9,674 nucleotides of DNA. Source: Thermomicrobiaceae bacterium (GTDB taxonomy: Bacteria; Chloroflexota; Chloroflexia; Thermomicrobiales; Thermomicrobiaceae). Shown one piece after another: positions 1-5,495 of the stretch. Both the position numbers and the translations under genes were made by a program. The notes below the pieces were generated by a model, which did not search any database, had not been told where the DNA came from, and worked only from the letters and a program-made list of their open reading frames with translations. Numbering within the stretch: position 1 is the stretch's first letter; every line of letters starts with the position of its first letter. The stretch is from the NCBI GenBank assembly GCA_007124395.1, contig SLFF01000014.1:1-9674 (forward strand), written 5' to 3'.

Positions 1-845
1 AGGACCGCCAGATACGAATTGATCAGCAGTCCGAGCATGAACGTAGAGACGCCAAACCAACCGAAGAAATGAAGGGGCCGCAGTGTGTACTGGGTCAGAA
101 AAAGCACCGTAATCAGGTCGAAGAATCCCCGGGCGAAGCGAGTTCCACCGAATTTGGAATGGCCGTAGCGCCGGCTGCGGTGCCGGACTTTCGCCTCGGC
201 GACCCGGAATCCCCGGTTGTGTGCCAGAACCGGGATGTACCGGTGCAGTTCTCCATAGAGGGGAATCTCGTGCGTTACCTCAGCCCGGTAAACCTTGAAC
301 CCGCAATTGAAATCGTGAATCGTCATCCCGGTCAGTCTGCGGACGACTGCGTTGAACACGCCAGATGGGATTCGTTTGCTGAACGGATCGTTTCGTGGAT
401 ACTTCCAGCCACTCACGAGATCGGTATCTTCATCGAGTTGCTGCAGCAGCTTGGGAATCTCGGCCGGAACATCCTGCAGATCCCCATCCATCGTCACGAT
501 GACCTCACCACGGGCCGCATCGAACCCGGCACTGAGCGCCGCAGATTTTCCGAAATTCTTGCGGAACTCGATCACCCGCAGAGTGGGATCGTTGGCATGG
601 AGTGTCCTGAGCACCGATGGAGTGCGGTCTGTACTGCCATCGTCGATATAGATAACCTCGAACGGTCTTCCGAGTGCCTTGAGGACGTCATGAATCTCTT
701 CGTGCAGAACGGGGATCGATTCGGCCTCGTTCAGGACCGGAATGACCACGGAGATGTACGGGGTGATGGGATGATCATCGACTGTACCCTCTGGAGTAAC
801 AACCTCGGTCGAATCGATGATTTCTTTGTGATCGGTAACGGTCAT
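1..845 (-). CDS. Family 2 glycosyltransferase, DPM1-like (polyprenyl-phosphate sugar transferase), 3' end cut by window edge
   Basis: The minus-strand frame from the ATG at 845 stays open for 281 codons to the window edge, so the C-terminus is missing. A GT-A fold GT2 enzyme is evident. After about 30 variable residues there is a beta strand with the motif VVIPVLNE (33-40), then YIDDGSTD (66-73) with the nucleotide-binding Asp pair, the metal-binding DGD (120-122) in TMDGDLQD, and the RHRSRRYGHSKF stretch (221-232) typical of the DPM1/GtrB-like subgroup. A hydrophobic stretch at 242-252 and a membrane segment from about 262 follow, as in bacterial members of about 310-330 residues that carry two C-terminal helices. 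Such enzymes usually move a sugar from a nucleotide donor to undecaprenyl phosphate at the inner membrane face; the sugar cannot be read from sequence. An AGGAC about 10 bases upstream is a weak ribosome site. The gene is divergent from another glycosyltransferase, which suggests an envelope-glycan locus. Confidence 0.9.
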   Translation of the reverse strand, partial: MTVTDHKEIIDSTEVVTPEGTVDDHPITPYISVVIPVLNEAESIPVLHEEIHDVLKALGRPFEVIYIDDGSTDRTPSVLRTLHANDPTLRVIEFRKNFGKSAALSAGFDAARGEVIVTMDGDLQDVPAEIPKLLQQLDEDTDLVSGWKYPRNDPFSKRIPSGVFNAVVRRLTGMTIHDFNCGFKVYRAEVTHEIPLYGELHRYIPVLAHNRGFRVAEAKVRHRSRRYGHSKFGGTRFARGFFDLITVLFLTQYTLRPLHFFGWFGVSTFMLGLLINSYLAV

Positions 846-916
846 GGGGTCTGGTCCTGCCCGAATTCTCTGGGACGTTTCGTTACTGCATGACAGCGCA
901 CGTGGCGCATGGTTGG

Positions 917-949
917 ATGAGCGTCCGGGATATCGCCGGAAACGCTCAT
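917..949. repeat. Bulged inverted repeat (hairpin) between divergent glycosyltransferase genes
   Basis: The outer arms ATGAGCG (917-923) and CGCTCAT (943-949) pair perfectly over 7 bp. The inner arms TCCGG (924-928) and CCGGA (936-940) pair over 5 bp. The loop is GATATCG and the only bulge is AA at 941-942, giving 12 paired positions. There is no T tract on either side, so it does not look like an intrinsic terminator. It sits about 50 bases before the plus-strand GTG start and about 70 bases before the minus-strand ATG, so it could be an operator or a leader-RNA structure for either gene. On the minus strand, a weak extended -10-like TGC TACACT (rc of 952-960) lies just upstream of it, which would place the hairpin at the 5' end of that transcript. 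Function is unknown. Confidence 0.6.
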
Positions 950-998
950 GGAGTGTAGCATGTGTCCGAACGGCTAACCGAATCGGGAAGGACGCTGA

Positions 999-2216
999 GT
1001 GAGTCTCACATGGGATGCGATCATCATTAACTACAACGGCGAGATCTTTCTCGATCCCTGTATCCGGGCGCTTCTCCGCAATGCAATTCCGCCAGCACGG
1101 ATCATCGTGGTCGACAACGCGTCAACAGATGAGTCAACGAAGGAGCTCGCCGGGTGGCCAGAGGTCGAACTACTGGCACTTCCTGAAAACCGGGGCTATG
1201 CCGGTGGGGCCAACGCTGGAGCCGGGACCAGCGACGCGGATCTGATGGTGTTTCTCAATCCAGACGTCGAGCTGGATGGCTCGTTCGGGCGTGACCTTGG
1301 ACAGATCTTTTCAACCGATTCCGACCTCGGGATCGCCGGGGCGAAACTTCTGTTCCCTGATTCCACAAAGATTCAGCACGCTGGTGGGATTGTGCATTTC
1401 CCAGTATTGACCACGTCGCACGCAGGCGAAGGTCAGGAAGACGACGGCCGGTTCAACACTTCGAAGGAGGTGGACTACGTCACTGGCGCCGCGCTGTCGG
1501 TTCGTCGAGTCGCATTTGAGGCAATCAACGGGTTCGATGAATCCTATGCTCCCGCCTACTGGGAAGACGTCGATCTCTGTTTCCGTATGCGGGAGTCCGG
1601 GTGGAGTGTTCAGTACCGACCGGAGTTGGCCGGAGTTCATCATGAGGGCGGTGGAAAACCGCGAGGTAGTGACTACTTCGAGATGTGGACCCGCAACCGT
1701 TTGCGATTTGCGGCCCGTCACCTGAGCGCCGAGCAGTGGTGGAGCGCGTTTGTTCCTGCGGAGATCGAGCGACTACGTGGCGAGATCAGCGCCGTGGAGT
1801 CGACGGACTGGTACGCCCGAAGCGGAGGACTCACGATCGAGCAGGCTGCTCGTGCCGGATCGATCCTGGGATCGCACTCTTCAGCGGCGGTACGGCCCGA
1901 GCGGTTGCTTGAGTCGATCCAGTCTGTCCGTGAGCTCGCTCCGCTGGCCGATCCCGCACCGCCTCCAATAAGCCCGAAAGACGGGGTTGCTCGCCGATTG
2001 AAACGCATGCTGGCCCGGTTCAGTGGACGACTCTACGCCGAAGAGCTGTACTGGCAGCAGCGGCAATTCAACGAAGCGGTGGTTCGCGCTATCGAAGCGC
2101 AGGACAGGCTCAATCGAGAGCTGGTTGCCGACCTCCTTCTGACACTGTTGCTCATGGCTCCCCGGCCATATGTTGATAGTGAATCAACATATACAGATAA
2201 CGATCCAGGCCTCTGA
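999..2216 (+). CDS. Family 2 glycosyltransferase, WbbL/rhamnosyltransferase-like, with helical C-terminal extension
   Basis: This is a 405-residue cytoplasmic or membrane-associated glycosyltransferase. The GTG start is supported by GGAAGGA at 986-992 with a 6-base spacer and by the family N-terminus beginning directly at IIINYNG. GT-A landmarks are VVDNASTD (37-44), NRGYAGGAN (64-72), FLNPDVELD (85-93) in the DxD position, a VTGAAL segment (161-166), and GFDESYAPAYWEDVDLCFR (178-196), whose WED is the usual acid pair. HHEGG (214-218) closes the catalytic domain near residue 220. Residues 225-386 are an extension rich in helix formers. The part around 347-372, with EELYWQQRQFNEAVVRAIEA, resembles a segment I recall at the ends of other polysaccharide glycosyltransferases and linked methyltransferases. 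The family commonly transfers rhamnose or similar sugars in O-antigen, exopolysaccharide or cell-wall glycan synthesis; donor and acceptor here are unknown. The last 16 residues are polar and are encoded across a perfect inverted repeat. Confidence 0.9.
   Translation: MSLTWDAIIINYNGEIFLDPCIRALLRNAIPPARIIVVDNASTDESTKELAGWPEVELLALPENRGYAGGANAGAGTSDADLMVFLNPDVELDGSFGRDLGQIFSTDSDLGIAGAKLLFPDSTKIQHAGGIVHFPVLTTSHAGEGQEDDGRFNTSKEVDYVTGAALSVRRVAFEAINGFDESYAPAYWEDVDLCFRMRESGWSVQYRPELAGVHHEGGGKPRGSDYFEMWTRNRLRFAARHLSAEQWWSAFVPAEIERLRGEISAVESTDWYARSGGLTIEQAARAGSILGSHSSAAVRPERLLESIQSVRELAPLADPAPPPISPKDGVARRLKRMLARFSGRLYAEELYWQQRQFNEAVVRAIEAQDRLNRELVADLLLTLLLMAPRPYVDSESTYTDNDPGL
2168..2192. repeat. Perfect 10-bp inverted repeat in the last codons of the plus-strand glycosyltransferase
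   Basis: The left arm ATATGTTGAT (2168-2177) and right arm ATCAACATAT (2183-2192) match perfectly around a 5-base AGTGA loop. The element is AT-rich inside a GC-rich gene and ends 24 bases before the end of the stop codon. No T tract follows, and its arms are weak as RNA, so it is a poor intrinsic terminator. It has the size and symmetry of a protein-binding operator, but it lies more than 300 bases before the next start codon. Its role is unknown. Confidence 0.75.
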
Positions 2217-2481
2217 TCGGGTGCCTGTCTCACCGATGTTCCCTGGGTAGTCGGCCTTCCATTCGACTTCGCTCAGGGCAGGCTCTCCGTTTGGCCCGTT
2301 CGGGCGATGTAGCCTGTGATAAACGTCAGCGCTGGACAATCACTCATCTCTCACAGGCAATGATCCATCCGGGTAACAGCTCAGACGGAGCTGCGTTGCT
2401 ACCAGTTGGGAATATTTCACCGCCTCATCGCTTCAGTTTGCCCGTGGAGCGCACTTCGAGCTTCTCATTCTGATATTATGG
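2217..2481. other. Gene-free interval with several short inverted repeats
   Basis: No convincing gene lies here: the one 60-codon frame at 2291-2473 has no recognisable motif and no ribosome site. The interval holds GCCCG/CGGGC around a TT loop at 2294-2305, an 8-bp pair GCCTGTGA (2312-2319) with TCACAGGC (2351-2358) across 31 bases, and a compact stem CAGCTC (2377-2382) with GAGCTG (2388-2393). The last is flanked by GGTA (2372-2375) and TACC (2400-2403), which can also pair. The nrtR promoter lies downstream of all of these, so they are not part of its leader. They could be the 3' untranslated region of the upstream gene, a small RNA, or decayed repeats. I could not match them to a riboswitch or T-box family. 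Confidence 0.4.
2262..2286. repeat. Possible fragment of a dispersed intergenic repeat
   Basis: The stretch starting TTCGACTTCGCTCAGGGCAG resembles one arm of a dispersed palindromic intergenic repeat that I recall from Chloroflexota and some other bacterial genomes. In the full version a matching arm of the form CTGAGCGAAGTCGAA follows. That second arm is absent here, so this would be half an element. Nested short pairings (GCCTG at 2223-2227 with CAGGC at 2279-2283, CCCTG at 2241-2245 with CAGGG at 2274-2278) surround it. The resemblance rests on memory only. Confidence 0.35.
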
Positions 2482-2511
2482 TTGACGGTACATGGTACTA
2501 GTGACTATTAT
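2482..2511 (+). promoter_or_regulatory. Sigma-70-type promoter of the nrtR-nadA operon
   Basis: TTGACG (2482-2487) matches the -35 consensus at five of six positions. TATTAT (2506-2511) matches the -10 consensus at five of six, with an 18-base spacer. Transcription would begin near 2518 and give a leader of under 20 bases that contains little more than the ribosome site GGGAGG (2526-2531). This is the clearest promoter in the window and lies directly before the first gene of the operon. Confidence 0.7.
2496..2510. promoter_or_regulatory. Candidate NrtR operator overlapping the -10 box
   Basis: TACTAGTGACTATTA is an odd-centred near-palindrome: TAGT (2499-2502) and ACTA (2504-2507) pair around G2503, and the outer TA/TA also pair, with one mismatched position on each side between them. 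It covers the downstream half of the promoter spacer and five bases of the -10 box, the place expected for an autorepressor. The same stretch contains GT-N7-AC (2495-2505), the spacing reported for NrtR sites in other bacteria, although that frame is less symmetric. A direct repeat of GGTAC (2487-2491 and 2494-2498) lies beside it. That NrtR binds here is inference from position and from the gene it precedes. Confidence 0.5.
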
Positions 2512-2535
2512 TAGCCATGCAACCCGGGAGGTTCG

Positions 2536-3282
2536 ATGAGGCGAGACATGCATCTGACAATTGAGACAGTCTGTTTCGCGCTCATCGAGGGCGAATTGCA
2601 GGTACTCCTGGTTCAGCGGGCTGCTGAGCCGTTCGCTGGTTCCTGGGCGTTGCCTGGCGGTGATGTACTGGTGGACGAACCGTTCGATTCCGCGGCACAA
2701 CGCATTCTTTCGGAAAGTGCTGGGCTCTGGGGTGTCTATCTGGAGCAGCTCTACACCTTCGGCGATCCGGGACGCGATCCGAGAGGTCGGGCGGTGTCCA
2801 TCACGTACTACGCGCTGATGCCGGCCATGTCCGTCAATTCGGGTATGACGGTGGCTCGTCCCGGGCGTGGCTGGAGTGCAGCCGAATGGCATCGGGTTGA
2901 TCAGCTTCCCGGTCCGCTTGCGTTCGATCACGGTCGCATCGTTGCTTATGCCCGCTGGCGGTTGTCTCAGAAGATCACGTACACCCCGCTCGCGTTCCAC
3001 CTGCTCTCCGAGCATTTCACGATGTCCGATTTGCGGGGCGTCTATGAGGCAATTGTTGGAGAAGCCTATGACCCGAGCAACTTCACCCGGCAGATGCTCG
3101 CCAGATGGGACCTGGCTCCAGTGCCTGGAGCCAGGGATCGTCGAAGCCGGCGACCTGCCCGTCTGTATCGCTACATCGGCCCACGAGAGATCCCTGGCGG
3201 GCCGGAGACACTGGATGACATCGATATCGAGGCAGAGCCGGCAATCGATCCGGCAAGTATAGAAAGTGAGACCAGAGACTGA
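2536..3282 (+). CDS. nrtR: NrtR-type transcriptional regulator of NAD metabolism (Nudix-like sensor plus winged helix)
   Basis: This 248-residue protein is built as NrtR: an N-terminal Nudix-fold domain (about 8-145) and a C-terminal winged-helix DNA-binding domain (about 149-213). The Nudix box is degenerate. G42, E48, R56, E60 and G63 remain, but the Glu after R56 is I57 and the second Glu of the catalytic pair is S61, as expected for a ligand-sensing rather than hydrolytic domain. The second domain shows the family pattern LAFHLLSEHFTMSDLRGVYE (152-171), then NFTRQML, and RRPARLYRY (205-213). Known NrtR proteins repress NAD-synthesis genes and release DNA when the Nudix domain binds ADP-ribose or a related NAD derivative. 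The gene overlaps nadA by one base (TGATG), so the target pathway is clear. The ATG at 2536 has GGGAGG only 4 bases away; the ATG at 2548 (GAGG, 6-base spacer) is an alternative start that loses four residues. A plain Nudix hydrolase is the less likely reading. Confidence 0.93.
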   Translation: MRRDMHLTIETVCFALIEGELQVLLVQRAAEPFAGSWALPGGDVLVDEPFDSAAQRILSESAGLWGVYLEQLYTFGDPGRDPRGRAVSITYYALMPAMSVNSGMTVARPGRGWSAAEWHRVDQLPGPLAFDHGRIVAYARWRLSQKITYTPLAFHLLSEHFTMSDLRGVYEAIVGEAYDPSNFTRQMLARWDLAPVPGARDRRSRRPARLYRYIGPREIPGGPETLDDIDIEAEPAIDPASIESETRD

Positions 3283-4286
3283 TGACTGTGACACTTCCCG
3301 TTGTGCCGCCGCCGGTCGAAGAGGAACATCTGTCCAAATCACAGCGAGCCGAGATACTTGCCGAGATCGACGCGCTGCGTACCAAACATAATGCGGTCGT
3401 CCTCGCGCATAGCTATCAGGTGCCTGACCTTCAGGACATCGCTGATTTCGTCGGTGACTCGCTGGGCCTGTCTCGACAGGCTGCGGAGACCGATGCCGAT
3501 GTCATCGTGTTCTGTGGCGTTCACTTCATGGCGGAGACCGCCGCGATTTTGAGCCCAGAGAAGACGGTCCTGTTACCTGATCTGCGGGCAGGCTGCTCGC
3601 TGGCGTCGAGTATTACTGCTGATGAGTTGCGCGATTGGAAAGCGCAGCATCCTGGCGCAGTGGTCGTCTCCTACGTGAACACGACCGCGGAAGTGAAGGC
3701 GGAGAGCGACTACTGCTGCACGTCAGCAAACGCAGTCCAGATCATTCAGTCGATTCCTGAAGACCAGAAGATTCTCTTCCTGCCTGACCTCTTTCTTGGT
3801 GAGTGGGTGAAGCGCGAGACTGGCCGGGAAAACATCGAACTCTGGCTCGGTGAATGCCATGTTCACGCTGGCATCGTCTCCGAGGATGTCGAGCGAGCGC
3901 GCCATGACTGGCCGGATGCCGAGTTGCTGATCCACCCGGAATGCGCCTGCGGCTCAAAATGTATGCTGGACCTGCAGTCTGGGAAACTGGATTCTGCCCG
4001 CACCAAGGTTCTTTCTACCGAGGGTATGGTCCGCCACGCGATGCAGAGCGAGTCAGACCAGTTTGTGGTGGCCACCGAAACCGGCGTGCTCCACCGGCTG
4101 AACAAACTGGCTCCTGGTAAAGAGTTCCGTGCAGTGCGTGAGAGCGCCGTGTGCGGATTCATGAAGGTCAACAATCTGACCAATGTCAGAGACTCCCTGC
4201 GCCACATGCGACATCACGTCACTGTCCCGCAGGAGATTGCTGATCGCGCCCGCGTGGCGATCGATCGAATGGTATCGATTGGCTAG
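3282..4286 (+). CDS. nadA: Quinolinate synthase NadA
   Basis: This 334-residue enzyme condenses iminoaspartate with dihydroxyacetone phosphate to give quinolinate, the pyridine-ring step of de novo NAD synthesis, using an oxygen-sensitive [4Fe-4S] cluster. Landmarks fit the archaeal structural numbering with a constant offset of 22 over the first two thirds: H43 in LAHSYQ, S60 in VGDSLGLS, cluster ligand C105 in RAGCSLA, Y131 and N133 in SYVNTTAE, C192 in GECHVH, and H218/E220 in HPECACGSKC. The third cluster ligand is C291 in ESAVCGFMKVN. C221, C223 and C227 form the extra Cys-rich HPECxCGxxC motif of the Bacillus-like branch. STEGMVRHA and VATETGVLHRL are also family signatures. The ATG shares its A with the nrtR stop codon and has no strong ribosome site of its own, so translation is probably coupled. 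No nadB or nadC follows; they must lie elsewhere. Only 10 bases separate it from the convergent membrane-protein gene, with no clear terminator between. Confidence 0.98.
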   Translation: MTVTLPVVPPPVEEEHLSKSQRAEILAEIDALRTKHNAVVLAHSYQVPDLQDIADFVGDSLGLSRQAAETDADVIVFCGVHFMAETAAILSPEKTVLLPDLRAGCSLASSITADELRDWKAQHPGAVVVSYVNTTAEVKAESDYCCTSANAVQIIQSIPEDQKILFLPDLFLGEWVKRETGRENIELWLGECHVHAGIVSEDVERARHDWPDAELLIHPECACGSKCMLDLQSGKLDSARTKVLSTEGMVRHAMQSESDQFVVATETGVLHRLNKLAPGKEFRAVRESAVCGFMKVNNLTNVRDSLRHMRHHVTVPQEIADRARVAIDRMVSIG

Positions 4287-4296
4287 AGACACGATC

Positions 4297-5370
4297 TCAT
4301 TCTTTCACGGGCTGGTTGTTCCCGAGTCGTTTCTGGATTCTTGGAACAGCCAGCCGAATGATTAGCACCCGAATCGCACCTGCGAGCGGGATGGCTACCA
4401 GAGCGCCGATAAGCCCTCCAACCGATCCACCTGCCAGCAACGCGAAAATCACCAGGATAGGCGGAATGCTCGCCTGTCGCTTCATCACCTGCGGATAGAC
4501 CACGCTGCTTTCGAGGAACTGAATAACCAGATAGAGGCCGATCACCAGGAGCATTTTGGTCATGCTATCGAAGGCGGCCACAATCAGTGCCGGCACCAGC
4601 GCGGCCAGCGGCCCGATGATCGGGATTAACTCGCCAAAGAACATGAACATTGCCAGAGGCAAGGCGAAATCGACACCGATCAGGGTCAATCCGATGAACG
4701 CGACCACGGCGAGAATTGCGCCCGAAATCACGACACCACGGATGTAGCCACCGATGGTCGAACCGACCTCCGCCGAAATGTCTTCCGCTTCGTCTCGTCG
4801 ATGAGGTGGAACCATTGAGAGAGCCAGGGATCGTGCGCCGGGTTTCCCGATCAGCCAGTAGATCGAGAGGAAGACCGCCAGGGTCAGTTCGGCCAGACCA
4901 CTGACGATCATCAGAGGCGCTTCCGCGAATCCCCCTCCACCGTTCTCCATCTGTCCTTCGAAGAATTCGGTGATCTGATCCTCGCTGACCCATCCCTGTT
5001 CGTCGACCCAGGCTGAGAGATCATCGACCGCGTCAGGGATTGATTCAGTCAGGTCACCGACCTCTGTGAGAACCATCGGGACGAACGTCAAAGCGAGCAG
5101 GACCATGGCCAGAACGACCGAGAGATAGGTGAGGACAACGGCTAGACTGCGTCGCATACGCTTCTGAAACCGTTGAACGAGTGGCTCCAGGGCCTCGGCC
5201 AGAATGATGGACATCAAGAGAATAGCCAGTGGACGAAGAATCATCCAGGCGATGAAGACGATGGCGAAAGCAATGGCCAGTGCAGCAGCGGAGGCAGCGA
5301 TCGAGCGCCAGTCTAGCCAGACCTTTTGTCCCCCCTCTGGAGGATCGTTGGACATTTCAGATGTGGACAT
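4297..5370 (-). CDS. AI-2E/PerM family membrane transporter
   Basis: The protein has 357 residues from the chosen ATG at 5370, which is preceded by GGAAGGGG with about six bases of spacing. An ATG at 5391 in the same frame would add seven residues but has no ribosome site. Hydrophobic segments lie at about 24-44, 46-64, 77-103, 154-175, and a long run from 208 to 265 and 270 to 338. Between segments three and four is an acidic soluble loop, and a Gly-rich GGGGF stretch precedes the fourth. The family motifs are GELIPIIGP (246-254), the SVVYPQVMKRQ region (289-299) and the LLAGGSVGGLIGALVAIPLAG block. Members include TqsA, PerM and YdiK and some Na+/H+ antiporters; substrates range from autoinducer-2 to ions or unknown, so no gene name is given. 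It lies downstream of gyrA on the same strand but behind a terminator, so it is probably transcribed separately. Confidence 0.92.
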   Translation of the reverse strand: MSTSEMSNDPPEGGQKVWLDWRSIAASAAALAIAFAIVFIAWMILRPLAILLMSIILAEALEPLVQRFQKRMRRSLAVVLTYLSVVLAMVLLALTFVPMVLTEVGDLTESIPDAVDDLSAWVDEQGWVSEDQITEFFEGQMENGGGGFAEAPLMIVSGLAELTLAVFLSIYWLIGKPGARSLALSMVPPHRRDEAEDISAEVGSTIGGYIRGVVISGAILAVVAFIGLTLIGVDFALPLAMFMFFGELIPIIGPLAALVPALIVAAFDSMTKMLLVIGLYLVIQFLESSVVYPQVMKRQASIPPILVIFALLAGGSVGGLIGALVAIPLAGAIRVLIIRLAVPRIQKRLGNNQPVKE

Positions 5371-5464
5371 CGCCCACCCCTTCCCCGACATAGTGTCAAG
5401 GTGACGAGCGCAACGTTTGGGCCACGAACATTCTTGATTGAGTCAGAGGGGTCGGAATATAACC

Positions 5465-5495
5465 GAAAAGCGAGCGGCAAAGTGCCTACTCGCTT
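5465..5495 (-). terminator. Rho-independent terminator of gyrA, including the stop codon
   Basis: Read on the minus strand, AAGCGAG (5495-5489) pairs over 7 bp with CTCGCTT (5474-5468). Inside this, GGCA and TGCC (rc of 5483-5486 and 5476-5479) form a second 4-bp stem around a CTT loop, with a small internal loop of TA opposite G. The hairpin runs straight into TTTT (rc of 5466-5469). The TAG stop of gyrA (5486-5488) lies inside the structure. In the other direction the run of A residues precedes the stem, so it should act only on gyrA transcripts. Confidence 0.75.

Noticed and set aside
69..893. Plus-strand open frame of 274 codons
   Set aside because: It is antisense to the DPM1-like glycosyltransferase, whose minus-strand translation carries clear GT2 motifs; the plus-strand product has none.
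2168..2192. Inverted repeat as a second NrtR operator
   Set aside because: It is more than 300 bases from the promoter and shares neither the TAGT/ACTA half-sites nor the GT-N7-AC spacing.
2312..2403. T-box or NAD riboswitch controlling nrtR-nadA
   Set aside because: The promoter lies downstream of this stretch, and no T-box specifier/antiterminator sequence or known NAD-riboswitch core was recognised.
2291..2473. Possible 60-residue protein in the intergenic region
   Set aside because: No ribosome site, no recognisable motif, and it spans several inverted repeats.
2476..3342. Minus-strand open frame of 288 codons
   Set aside because: It is antisense to nrtR, which has full domain and context support; no ribosome site or motif supports the shadow frame.
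4286..4311. Terminator between the convergent nadA and membrane-protein genes
   Set aside because: Only a 4-bp GAGA/TCTC stem followed by ATTCTTT is visible, too weak to call.
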